Assembly: GCA_902470925.1 (NCBI GenBank)
Contig: CABRIF010000070.1
Coordinates: forward strand, 1-13,187
DNA from: an uncultured Collinsella sp.
GTDB taxonomy: Bacteria > Actinomycetota > Coriobacteriia > Coriobacteriales > Coriobacteriaceae
Direction: 5' to 3'
DNA length: 13,187 bases
The notes under the pieces were generated by a model. The model did no database searches. It was not told where the DNA came from and saw only the letters and a program-made list of their open reading frames with translations. Each line of letters begins with the position of its first letter. The stretch's first letter is position 1. Shown piece by piece: positions 1-6,586 of the stretch. The translations under genes were made by a program, and so were the position numbers.

Positions 1-47
1 CTACACAAGGAGTATCGTCGGCAGCGTCAGATGTGTATAAGAGACAG
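1..47 (+). other. Illumina Nextera adapter remnant (artefact)
   Basis: Not genomic sequence. Bases 1-6 (CTACAC) match the end of the P5 adapter. Bases 7-14 (AAGGAGTA) match the Nextera i5 index known as S507/N507. Bases 15-28 are TCGTCGGCAGCGTC, the read-1 adapter stem. Bases 29-47 are AGATGTGTATAAGAGACAG, the 19-bp Tn5 mosaic end. The order and spacing are exactly those of a tagmentation library molecule, so the natural sequence begins at 48. Any reading frame that enters this stretch is artificial. Confidence 0.98.
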
Positions 48-364
48 GGCGTCACCTTGCCGGAGGACACGGCGTCGTTGAGCTGCTCGCGCAGCTGGTC
101 CATGCGCTCGCGGGCCAGGTCGACCTTGGCGCGGAGCTCGTCGGTCTTGGCGTCCATCATGGGGCCGAAGTCGCTCGCGGCGGTACGGGCCTGGTCGATG
201 CCCTGCTCGTACATGTCGCGTGCGGAATCCCATGCGTCGTTGGCCATGTCGGCCGCCATGGCGCGGGTCTCGGAACCGGAACGCGGGGCGTACAGGATGC
301 CCAGCGCCACGCCGACCGCCGAACCGAATGCCGCACCGGCGATGAAACTCAAACCCTTACCCAT
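48..364 (-). CDS. YtxH-domain protein, 3' end missing
   Basis: Small envelope-associated protein of the YtxH type (general stress/gas-vesicle-like family of unclear function). Translation from the ATG at 364 begins MGKGLSFIAGAAFGSAVGVA, a glycine/alanine-rich hydrophobic segment (about residues 5-25), followed by LYAPRSGSETR, the typical YtxH 'LxAPxSGxETR' turn. After it comes a charged helical region (about residues 35-100, e.g. MDAKTDELRAKVDLARERMD) likely to form a coiled coil. The start is supported by AGGAGG six bases upstream. The frame is open to the end of genomic sequence at 48 and then runs into adapter, so the C-terminus is lost; about 105 residues are visible. The domain assignment is fairly secure, the biological role is not known. 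Confidence 0.85.
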
Positions 365-405
365 GTCAGATCCTCCTGTGATTGCAAACGAAACGTCGTT
401 CGACC

Positions 406-411
406 ATTATA
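406..411 (-). promoter_or_regulatory. -10 box for the YtxH gene
   Basis: The minus strand reads TATAAT here, a perfect sigma-A -10 hexamer, about 42 bases before the ATG at 364 and within a short AT-rich patch in the 70-base gap after the preceding gene's stop. No convincing -35 hexamer lies 16-18 bases upstream because that stretch is GC-rich. It may be an activator-dependent or weak promoter. Confidence 0.5.
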
Positions 412-434
412 CCCGGCCCGGGCGGGCGCGCACC

Positions 435-1166
435 CTATCCGCGCGGCACCGGCATGGCCGCCGTCGCATCCGGGTCGAACGCCTCCGGGGCATCGGTGCT
501 CGCCGGAGCCTGCGCCGCCGGGTCCTCCCCAGCGGCAGCTCCGCCGAACACGGCCGCGGACACGTCGTCGCGCGCCTGCACGCTCGCCCCCTCGGTGTCG
601 ATCACCATGGGTTGCTCGGCGTACGGGCCGTCATCTGCCCCCGTGGCGGTCGCACCTGCGGCGGCACCCGAATCGGCCTCATCCTGCTCGCCGCGCAGCG
701 ACAGCACCAGGTGCCGCAGGGCGGCCACGGTGCCCGCCATGTCGGGCGGCGTTTGGTCGGCATGCAGAAACGCCCAGTTCATCATGAACATCGCCGAAGA
801 CAGCGCGCCGATCGCCAGGGCATCGTCCGGGCACGCGAGCTCCACGTCGAACAGGCGGGGGTCCACCTCGTCGGCCCGGGTCCTGCCGCTCACCGCGCCG
901 GCAACCAGCCCGGTCTCGTTCATGACCTCCACGGTGAGGTGCTCCAGCAGGTGCGCCAGCTCGGTGTGGCCCATGCAGTCCTGGAACTTCGGGCCGGCAT
1001 CCCCGGTGCACAGGTGGTCGGCGATGGCGGGAGCAAGATAGTAGACGCGTGCCGTGGCCTCGACGTTCTCGGAGGTGAGAAGCGGCATGCCCGGGTTCAC
1101 CAGCACGCGGGCGCGCAGCTTCGAGGCACCCACCGTGACCTTCATGATATTGAACAGCTCTGCCAT
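435..1166 (-). CDS. HxxEHxxxE protein resembling cyanophycin synthetase N-domain
   Basis: Protein of 243 residues, not firmly recognised. Residues 1-160 look folded. They contain GHTELAHLLEHLTVEV (residues 66-81), i.e. His72-x2-Glu75-His76-x3-Glu80. This resembles the 'GHxxEHxxxE' segment of the N-terminal domain of cyanophycin synthetases, which has a metallopeptidase-like site. The HxxEH order also recalls inverted zinc peptidases. No ATP-grasp or Mur-ligase domain follows, so it is not a cyanophycin synthetase. Residues 165-243 are an Ala/Asp/Pro-rich, probably disordered tail. The start has AAGGAG seven bases upstream. The gene begins 12 bases after the stop of the CNNM-type transporter, so the two are probably co-transcribed. 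Being a real gene is likely; metal binding and peptidase activity are inference from one motif. Confidence 0.7.
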   Translation of the reverse strand: MAELFNIMKVTVGASKLRARVLVNPGMPLLTSENVEATARVYYLAPAIADHLCTGDAGPKFQDCMGHTELAHLLEHLTVEVMNETGLVAGAVSGRTRADEVDPRLFDVELACPDDALAIGALSSAMFMMNWAFLHADQTPPDMAGTVAALRHLVLSLRGEQDEADSGAAAGATATGADDGPYAEQPMVIDTEGASVQARDDVSAAVFGGAAAGEDPAAQAPASTDAPEAFDPDATAAMPVPRG

Positions 1167-1178
1167 ACTCGTCTCCTT

Positions 1179-2645
1179 CTATTCGTTCGCGCTCGGCTCG
1201 GACACCGATACGTCATCGCGCGCGGGCATCATGTCGGAAGGGGTCATGTTAGCACCCGCCCGCACCGCACGCACGCGCTCCCGTTGCTCGCGCACCTGGG
1301 CGCGCACCACATCCTCATCCGCGGCAGCCGCATCGCCCTCGCCCGAGGCGGGCTCAGGTTCGGCCGGCGCGATCACGCGGATGAGCGAGATGCGCTGCCC
1401 GCGCATGGACTGCACCTTGAACTTGTACCCGTCCGCCTCGAAGACCTCACCGATGTTCGGCACCGAATCGCAGAGTTCCAGAATCCAGCCGGCGATCGTC
1501 TCGTACTCGTCGCTCTCCTCGATGGGCCAGCCGAGCTCCTCAGCGTCATCGCACGGGAAGCGGCCGTCCACCAGCCACTCGCGGCGCGACAGGCGCGTGA
1601 GGTACTTGTTGTCAGGGTCGAACTCGTCCTCGATCTCGCCCACGATCTCCTCGACGATGTCCTCGATGGTGATGATACCGGCCGTGCCGCCGTACTCGTC
1701 CACCACCACGACGATCTGATCGTGCGCGGTCTGCATCTCGGAGAGCAGCGGCAGGATGTCTTTGGTGTCGGGCACGAAGGTCGCATCGCGGACGAAGGCG
1801 CCCACGGGCTGGGCGCCGCCCGCGTCCATCGCCGGGCCGATGAGGTCCTTGATGTGCGCGATGCCCACCACGCCGTCTTGGTCCTCGTGGTAGACCGGCA
1901 GGCGCGAGAAGCCGGTTTGGCGCATGAGCTCCATCACGGCGGCCACCGTCTCGGTGTCCTCCACCATCGTAACGTCCACGCGCGGGACCATGACCTCGCG
2001 CGCCACAGCGTCACCCAGGTCGAAGACCTCGTGGATGATGCGCTTCTCCTCGTCGAGCAGCGTCTCCTGCTCGTTGATCATGTACTTGATCTCCTCCTCG
2101 GAGACGTTTTGACGGTCGTCGCCGCTTTTGATGCGCAGCAGGCGCGCCAGGCCCTCGGCCGAGGCCTGGGTGAGCCACACGAGCGGACGGGCGATCTTTT
2201 GGAAGATCGCGAGGGTGCCGGCCACCTGCTTGGCCACGCCCTCGGCGTTGGACAGGGCGATGCGCTTGGGCACGAGCTCGCCCACCACGATCGACAGGTA
2301 GGAGACGACCAGCGTGATCAGCACCGGCGCCAGTGCGGGTGCCAGCGCGGTGAGCGGGGCGATGCCGAAGCCGGCCAGCCAGCGGGCCAGCGGGTCGGAC
2401 AGGTTGGTGGAGGCCACCGCCGAGGAGGCGAAGCCCACGAGCGTGATGGCCACCTGGATGGTAGCCAAGAAGTTACCGGAGTCGGAGGCGAGCTGCGCGG
2501 CCTGGGCGGCGCGGCGGTCACCCGCCTCGGCATCGTGGTCGAGCACGGCGCGCTTGGCCGTGGTGAGGGCCATCTCCGACATGGAGAAGTAGCCGTTCAC
2601 GATGGTGAGGACCAGGGTGGTCAGGATGCTGATGGTTATGTCCAT
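1179..2645 (-). CDS. CNNM/HlyC-family membrane protein (DUF21, CBS pair, CorC_HlyC)
   Basis: Integral membrane protein of the CNNM/CorC/TlyC class, members of which are linked to Mg2+ (or Co2+) export; older annotation calls it hemolysin. It has 488 residues from the ATG at 2645. Residues 1-165 form the DUF21 transmembrane domain, with NGYFSMSEMAL near the start and GELVPKRIAL at 122-131. Residues 215-335 hold the CBS pair (MVPRVDVTMVE; FSRLPVYHEDQDGVVGIAHI; VVDEYGGTAGIITIEDIVEE). Residues 345-425 form the CorC_HlyC domain, ending GQRISLIRV. The last ~60 residues are acidic/Ala-rich. An upstream in-frame TTG at 2666 would add seven residues but has no ribosome site; GGAGG lies 14 bases before the ATG, a little far. 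The next gene follows after 12 bases. Confidence 0.93.
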   Translation of the reverse strand: MDITISILTTLVLTIVNGYFSMSEMALTTAKRAVLDHDAEAGDRRAAQAAQLASDSGNFLATIQVAITLVGFASSAVASTNLSDPLARWLAGFGIAPLTALAPALAPVLITLVVSYLSIVVGELVPKRIALSNAEGVAKQVAGTLAIFQKIARPLVWLTQASAEGLARLLRIKSGDDRQNVSEEEIKYMINEQETLLDEEKRIIHEVFDLGDAVAREVMVPRVDVTMVEDTETVAAVMELMRQTGFSRLPVYHEDQDGVVGIAHIKDLIGPAMDAGGAQPVGAFVRDATFVPDTKDILPLLSEMQTAHDQIVVVVDEYGGTAGIITIEDIVEEIVGEIEDEFDPDNKYLTRLSRREWLVDGRFPCDDAEELGWPIEESDEYETIAGWILELCDSVPNIGEVFEADGYKFKVQSMRGQRISLIRVIAPAEPEPASGEGDAAAADEDVVRAQVREQRERVRAVRAGANMTPSDMMPARDDVSVSEPSANE

Positions 2646-2688
2646 GGGGACAGGTTCGACCTCCAAGAAATGAGAGCAGGCACTGCAG

Positions 2689-2723
2689 CGGCGCGCGACC
2701 GCGTCCTGCGGAGCCGCGCGCCG
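2689..2723 (-). terminator. Nested GC hairpin after the trhA-like gene
   Basis: Perfect 9-bp arms (CGGCGCGCG at 2689-2697 and CGCGCGCCG at 2715-2723) enclose a second small stem (CCGC/GCGG). It lies 14 bases beyond the trhA stop and before the CNNM start. No U-run follows, so it may be a weak or Rho-aided terminator, or just a processing or stability hairpin between the two genes. Confidence 0.4.
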
Positions 2724-2736
2724 GGGATTCGATTCG

Positions 2737-3561
2737 CTAGATCACGAACAGGACCACCGCCAGGAACTGCAGCACGCTGCCGGCAAGCACCCACAGGTGG
2801 AACACGCTATGCATGTAGGGGATACGCTTCATGAGGTAGAACGCCGTGCCCGCCGTGTAGCAAAGCCCTCCGCAGGCAAGCAGCACCAGGGCCGGCAGGG
2901 GCAGTGCCGCCGCCAGCTGGGGCAGGCGGAACACCACCAGCCAGCCCATCACCAGGTAGATGACGATCGTGAGCCAGCGCGGCTGGCGCTCGCGCATGAT
3001 AATCTCGAACACGACGCCGGCCACGGCGATGGCCCACACGGCGGCACAGAGAGCCAGGCCGCCGGAACCGTCGAGCGTCACCAGGCAAAACGGCGTGTAG
3101 CTGCCGGCGATGAGCACGTAGATGCAGCTGTGGTCGATGATGCGGAAGATGCGCTTGGCGGCCTGCGGCGCGATGGCGTGATAGAGCGTGGAGGCGAGGT
3201 ATTCCAAGATGAGGGCGATGCCGAAAACCAACGCGGCGGCAAACGATGCCGGATGGGCGCCGTCGATGGCGGCCTTCACGACCATGATGACCAAACCCGC
3301 AACCGCCAGGGCGGCGCCGATGCCGTGCGTGACCGAATTCGCGATCTCCTCGCCCACCGTGTACTGAGGCGGCACGTGGCGCTTGACGGCGCGGGCTGCA
3401 GCCTGGGCAGGCGCGCCAACCACCGCCACGGCGCCGTGGGCACCTGAGCTGGCGATGCGCAGCAGGCGCTGCGCCCGCGACGCGGCATCGGCGCGCGCGA
3501 TGGGAGCAGGGGCAGCCGCGACGTCCGGTCGCGGCGAGGGACTGTCACTCGAGTCTGGCAT
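2737..3561 (-). CDS. trhA: Hemolysin III family (PAQR/TrhA) membrane protein
   Basis: Seven-helix membrane protein of the hemolysin III/PAQR family; bacterial members such as Bacillus TrhA are implicated in membrane homeostasis rather than haemolysis. It has 274 residues. The core starts near residue 68 (YTVGEEIANSVTHGIGA). Family metal-site motifs are intact: SVTHG (76-80), STLYHA (124-129), IDHSCIYVLIAGSYTP (142-157) and HSVFHLWV (251-258). Residues 1-65 are a Pro/Ala/Ser-rich extension absent from the ~210-residue typical member. The ATG at 3561 is chosen over a GTG at 3585 because GGAGG stands 13 bases before the ATG and nothing stands before the GTG. It is upstream of the CNNM gene, separated by 91 bases that include a GC hairpin. 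Confidence 0.92.
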   Translation of the reverse strand: MPDSSDSPSPRPDVAAAPAPIARADAASRAQRLLRIASSGAHGAVAVVGAPAQAAARAVKRHVPPQYTVGEEIANSVTHGIGAALAVAGLVIMVVKAAIDGAHPASFAAALVFGIALILEYLASTLYHAIAPQAAKRIFRIIDHSCIYVLIAGSYTPFCLVTLDGSGGLALCAAVWAIAVAGVVFEIIMRERQPRWLTIVIYLVMGWLVVFRLPQLAAALPLPALVLLACGGLCYTAGTAFYLMKRIPYMHSVFHLWVLAGSVLQFLAVVLFVI

Positions 3562-3602
3562 CAGGTTCGATCGGCCTCCAAGCACAAGATGGTTTGCAGG
3601 CT

Positions 3603-3611
3603 ACTATAGCA
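3603..3611 (-). promoter_or_regulatory. Extended -10 promoter of trhA
   Basis: The minus strand reads TGC-TATAGT, an extended -10 element (TGn followed by a hexamer matching TATAAT at five of six bases). It lies about 42 bases upstream of the trhA ATG. No good -35 hexamer sits at the usual distance, which is common for extended -10 promoters. The rest of the 3612-3737 gap shows no further clear site. Confidence 0.5.
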
Positions 3612-3753
3612 GAACGCGCAGGTTTCCCGCATCGAGGCCGCAGGGCGCCTCCGGTTCGGACCTGCGAATCACCGAGACCGACCGCCTGCGCGCATTCATG
3701 ATCGTGCAGCCATCCTCGGTTTCATGCACAGCGTTATATCGAGACAACTTCAT
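3604..3753 (-). pseudogene. Possible remnant start of a further permease gene (49 codons)
   Basis: Directly after the last permease gene, an ATG at 3753 opens a 49-codon frame beginning MKLSRYNAV. The last permease itself begins MKLSRCIAA. The bases before both starts also match (AGGAAGTTG upstream, ATGAAGTTG, then TCGAT two bases later). After about nine codons the similarity stops and the sequence becomes GC-rich host-like DNA, ending in the trhA promoter. I read it as the fused leftover of a lost tandem permease copy; it may not be translated. It could also be chance plus a short duplication. Confidence 0.3.
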
Positions 3754-3778
3754 TTGACAGTCCAACTTCCTACTCTAC
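3738..3778 (-). repeat. Direct repeat copy A of the permease junction
   Basis: Imperfect copy of the junction found at 4542-4579. On the minus strand both carry, in order, GTAG, AGGAAGTTG, ATGAAGTTG and TCGAT. The spacing between the two 9-mers is 9 bases here and 2 bases in the other copy. The two copies flank the last permease gene (3775-4557) almost exactly. Confidence 0.55.
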
Positions 3779-4557
3779 CGGAGGGCGAGAACGCGACGCC
3801 AAAGCAGCACGCACGCGCAGGCGGCAACCAGTGCGCTTCCAACAGAAAAGCCGACGATCAACGCCACGCGCGATGCATCCAAGGCAATCGATCCGCATGT
3901 CACCATGAACAACGACACATGACCGGGAATCAGCATGCCGCTGAACTCTGACACCACTTGGCTCAGGTATGCGACGAACAGCAGCACCCCCAAGGTCACA
4001 TCGGTCGCACCGAAAGCAGAGATCACCGAGACGACGACAACGATGTACGAAGCCCCCACCACAAGCATCAGCGCGCCCCGATACGCCAGCTCCATCCATT
4101 GCGACACACTCATCTCAACCTCGAACAACCACGGCATCCCGCAAGCGACGAGCCCGCAGAACAGGGCGAAGGGGCCGAGGACGTACACGATCGCCGCTAC
4201 ACAGCGGGCAGCCAGCAAGATGGCGTAGTCTCCGCCCCTCGCAGCAGACACCGTGCACTCTGGTCCTCCCAACGAAGCCGGCATCAACTTCCCAAGGGAA
4301 AAGACTGCGACTGCAGGAAACACCATCGCGTACGCAAGCGGGGCCAATGGAACCAAATCGGCACCGGGCAACAACATGAAATACGGATTAGGGAAAAATC
4401 CCAGCGCCTCGCTGCCTTTCATTGGAAAACACGTCCACGCGCCGCCGATATGCAGTGCAAGGTACAAAAGCGCCAGATACACGAGGATGGGAAGCAGAAG
4501 GGCGGCAGGATGTACACCCCGTTTGAGCTCCGCGGCAATGCATCGACTCAACTTCAT
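3775..4557 (-). CDS. ABC-2-like permease, LanG/LanE-type (second permease)
   Basis: Polytopic membrane protein of 260 residues with six predicted helices (about 18-39, 69-91, 115-140, 161-183, 185-206, 231-253), the size and layout of LanE/LanG-type bacteriocin immunity permeases. Between helices 2 and 3 it carries GGPECTVSAARGG, aligning with RGEQNTLVSIARGS of the adjacent permease; this is a typical ABC-2 cytoplasmic loop. Its ATG overlaps the preceding gene's stop (ATGA) and has GGAGG eight bases upstream, so translation is coupled. It is the last gene of the ATPase-permease-permease set. Sequence alone shows an ABC-2-like permease; bacteriocin immunity is inferred from gene order and the upstream peptide gene. 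The frame after its TAG continues with the codons for R-K-L, as in the neighbouring permease's C-terminus, so the stop may be a recent change. Confidence 0.8.
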   Translation of the reverse strand: MKLSRCIAAELKRGVHPAALLLPILVYLALLYLALHIGGAWTCFPMKGSEALGFFPNPYFMLLPGADLVPLAPLAYAMVFPAVAVFSLGKLMPASLGGPECTVSAARGGDYAILLAARCVAAIVYVLGPFALFCGLVACGMPWLFEVEMSVSQWMELAYRGALMLVVGASYIVVVVSVISAFGATDVTLGVLLFVAYLSQVVSEFSGMLIPGHVSLFMVTCGSIALDASRVALIVGFSVGSALVAACACVLLWRRVLALR

Positions 4558-4579
4558 GACAACTTCCTCCCCACACTAC
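4542..4579 (-). repeat. Direct repeat copy B at the permease-permease junction
   Basis: Covers the end of the first permease (codons for RSVGRKLS) and the start of the second (MKLSR). It matches the segment at 3738-3778 downstream of the second permease, as described there. Confidence 0.55.
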
Positions 4580-5375
4580 GGACCACGAACACAATCGCAA
4601 ACGACACCGCAATCGCGCTGATGGCAAACCGTGCAATATCTCCCAAAGTAACGACGTCATACACCTGCACCGAAGCGTGCATGGCATATGGGACAACCGA
4701 CGTCAACAACTCGACCTCCTCAAAGAGGGCCGTCGCATTGCCGTTTCCAACTCGAAGAACGTACATCGCAATGACGTCAAAATACAGGTACAGCATCACA
4801 CCCAAACTGGCCACCGAACTTCTTGTCATGCAGGCAAGGGCGCAGGACTGCGCCATCGCGGCAATAAGGAGGGCAGCGGTAGGCACGAATACACCGATGA
4901 GCGGCAGCACATTGACGGCCCCAAGGGCCTCGTGGTAGCGAACCAGCGCAAACGCGAACGTTGCCATGCAAAAAAGGGCGTATGTCACGAGGTAGGCCAC
5001 GATGCGAACGACGATGCTTGCCGCATCGAGGCGCAGCTGAGATGACCCGCGGGCGATTGACACGAGCGTGTTTTGCTCTCCCCTATTGCCTGCCAAAAAC
5101 ATCACCGAGGCAACCATGACAATCGGAAGCCATAAAGCTGAGTACATGCCGACCGTCGATGCGGCCGCCTCCGACCAGGTGTCCACCATCCCGAGCGACC
5201 ACAACTGCCGGCCACCCACAAAACCGACCACGTTCTCACCTTCGAGCGTGATGATGAACGAGGTCATATCTGTCAGCGCAGAAAGAGCCGTCAACACGAA
5301 GGCACTTCCCGCCATGAGCCACATATCGCGTGCGTACCGCAGGCGCCTAAACTCGCTCAGCATCACGTCGATCAT
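4554..5375 (-). CDS. ABC-2-like permease, LanE-type (first permease)
   Basis: Membrane protein of 273 residues with six likely helices (about 19-38, 73-95, 118-147, 156-183, 186-208, 246-266) and an extracytoplasmic loop of ~35 residues after the first. The segment FLAGNRGEQNTLVSIARGS (93-111) followed by an arginine-containing helix is the pattern of ABC-2 permeases. It starts at an ATG overlapping the ATPase stop (ATGA; GAGG four bases before the start) and ends overlapping the next permease, so the three genes form one tightly coupled unit. It is probably a paralogue of that neighbour. The likely role is to form, with the neighbour and the ATPase, an exporter that clears an antimicrobial peptide from the membrane; the substrate is inferred from context. 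A general drug or lipid exporter is the alternative. Confidence 0.8.
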   Translation of the reverse strand: MIDVMLSEFRRLRYARDMWLMAGSAFVLTALSALTDMTSFIITLEGENVVGFVGGRQLWSLGMVDTWSEAAASTVGMYSALWLPIVMVASVMFLAGNRGEQNTLVSIARGSSQLRLDAASIVVRIVAYLVTYALFCMATFAFALVRYHEALGAVNVLPLIGVFVPTAALLIAAMAQSCALACMTRSSVASLGVMLYLYFDVIAMYVLRVGNGNATALFEEVELLTSVVPYAMHASVQVYDVVTLGDIARFAISAIAVSFAIVFVVRSVGRKLS

Positions 5376-6310
5376 GCCGCCTCACTTTCAACGAGCAAAC
5401 TGCGGTAGTATTCATCGAGCGTCATGCGCTCCCGGTATGCCGCCTTGACTCCCAATCCATTCATCGCCAACCGGGTGAGCAGCTCCGCCTCGCAGCCATC
5501 GGGACACGCAAGCTCCAGCTTTGCCCCATCGAGCGCCTCGGGCGCATACTGCCCACCAAGAACGTCGGCGATACGTCCCACCTGGTGCCTGTCGACCGCT
5601 TCAACCACGAAGGAACCCGCGCGCTCGGCCTCTAACTCAGCCTTAGAAAGCGATCGAACTACCGTCCCGCGCTTAATGAAGACGAACTGGGTGGCGACCT
5701 TATCCAGTTCGTCCAGATTGTGGCTGGACAGCAAAACGGTTTTCTTCATGTCGCGGTTCAGGTGCACGAGCAGATCACGTATGGCGGCAACGCCGGTCGG
5801 ATCCAAGCCGTTGATGGGTTCATCGAGAACCAGGAGCTCCGGCTCTCCCAGCAACGCAACGGCAAGGTCGAGGCGGCGCTTCATGCCCAGCGAAAATGAA
5901 CGGACGGGCTTGCGTCCCGTTTCGGCAAGGCCGACGAACTGCAAGAGGCCGTCGATGCAGTCGCTCGGCACACCCCACTCGGCGCAGCGCGCCTTCATGT
6001 TGGCGCGCGCCGACAGGTGCATCCACGCCCCACTGAGATCGGGCATGTACCCGATACGCGCCCGCGCCGCTCGAATCTCCGCCGCGTCCGTTCGTCCAAA
6101 GAGCGCGACGTTTCCCGATGTGGGAGCCGACAGACCCAGAAGGATCCTAATCAGCGTCGATTTACCCGCACCGTTCTCTCCGATCAGGGCGCACACGGCC
6201 CCCTGCTCAATCGTCAAGTCGATATGCTGCAATGCGTCGGCGTGGCCATAGCGCTTGCTCACATCGTGGAAGCGGACAATTTCTGCATTCGATCTTACGC
6301 ACGTATCCAT
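5372..6310 (-). CDS. ABC transporter ATPase, LanF/BcrA-type
   Basis: Cytoplasmic ATPase of 312 residues powering the two downstream permeases. Residues 44-52 are Walker A (GENGAGKST), 138-146 the signature SFSLGMKRR, 159-165 Walker B (LLVLDEP), then NGLDP, and His197 (SSHNLDE) is the switch histidine. The 'SLGMK' form of the signature is typical of the BcrA/LanF/NatA group. The Q-loop position (GYMPD, 88-92) has no glutamine. The C-terminal 90 residues are an accessory domain usual for the group. The ATG at 6310 is preceded by a tandem octamer (GAGGGTTA twice), leaving only an indifferent ribosome site. It lies 116 bases after the Cys-rich peptide gene, with a strong hairpin between. Gene order F-E-G as in lantibiotic immunity operons; immunity is an inference. 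Confidence 0.9.
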   Translation of the reverse strand: MDTCVRSNAEIVRFHDVSKRYGHADALQHIDLTIEQGAVCALIGENGAGKSTLIRILLGLSAPTSGNVALFGRTDAAEIRAARARIGYMPDLSGAWMHLSARANMKARCAEWGVPSDCIDGLLQFVGLAETGRKPVRSFSLGMKRRLDLAVALLGEPELLVLDEPINGLDPTGVAAIRDLLVHLNRDMKKTVLLSSHNLDELDKVATQFVFIKRGTVVRSLSKAELEAERAGSFVVEAVDRHQVGRIADVLGGQYAPEALDGAKLELACPDGCEAELLTRLAMNGLGVKAAYRERMTLDEYYRSLLVESEAA

Positions 6311-6376
6311 AACCCTCTAACCCTCACAAACCCCTTACCATCGAGTTGCCCTAAAGCATTCAACAACGCCCCCATA

Positions 6377-6420
6377 AAGTCCGGGGTGTCGAGGAAAGAG
6401 CACTTCGACACCCCGGACTT
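6377..6420 (-). terminator. 16-bp-stem hairpin after the peptide gene
   Basis: Perfect arms AAGTCCGGGGTGTCGA (6377-6392) and TCGACACCCCGGACTT (6405-6420) with a 12-base loop. On the minus strand the stem begins six bases after the peptide stop codon and is followed by TTTAT, a short U-run. This is the position of the leaky terminator or processing stem that often separates an abundant bacteriocin precursor transcript from downstream immunity genes. Termination efficiency cannot be judged from sequence. Confidence 0.75.
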
Positions 6421-6426
6421 CACCCG

Positions 6427-6555
6427 CTAAAAACGGATGAAGCAGCTATAGCTCACACAGACGTTGGTCTTTACCGCACAGGAGGAGTTATTCGTGGAAC
6501 ACGATCCGCCTCCGCCGCCCTGAACGTTCATTCGGCCCTTGTCATACCACTCCAT
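6427..6555 (-). CDS. 42-residue Cys-rich peptide, putative bacteriocin/RiPP-like precursor
   Basis: Short gene encoding 42 residues, unrecognised as a named family. Residues 1-12 (MEWYDKGRMNVQ) could be a very short leader. Residues 13-17 are five glycines. The rest is rich in Ser, Thr, Asn and Cys: SCSTNNSSC (18-26), AVKTNVC (27-33), VSYSC (34-38), ending FIRF. The cysteines at 19, 26, 33 and 38 have spacing CX6CX6CX4C. There is no signal peptide or long hydrophobic stretch. The ATG at 6555 is chosen because GAGAGGAG lies six bases upstream; the frame is open to 6660 but that stretch is AT-rich promoter. It has its own promoter and a hairpin just after the stop, and a LanFEG-like exporter follows. 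No modification enzyme is in the window. Precursor, toxin or signal peptide are all possible. Confidence 0.72.
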   Translation of the reverse strand: MEWYDKGRMNVQGGGGGSCSTNNSSCAVKTNVCVSYSCFIRF

Positions 6556-6586
6556 TGGGTTCTCCTCTCTTCTAGCTCCAATGGGC

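Noticed and set aside
33..2834. A 933-codon plus-strand open frame and other long plus-strand frames over the housekeeping and nan genes
   Set aside because: They are antisense shadows typical of GC-rich coding DNA: His/Arg/Gly-rich translations without domains, and the first begins inside the sequencing adapter.
6310..6325. Tandem octamer GAGGGTTA before the ATPase start as a regulatory repeat
   Set aside because: Only two copies, and it more simply provides the ribosome-binding purines; too short to interpret.
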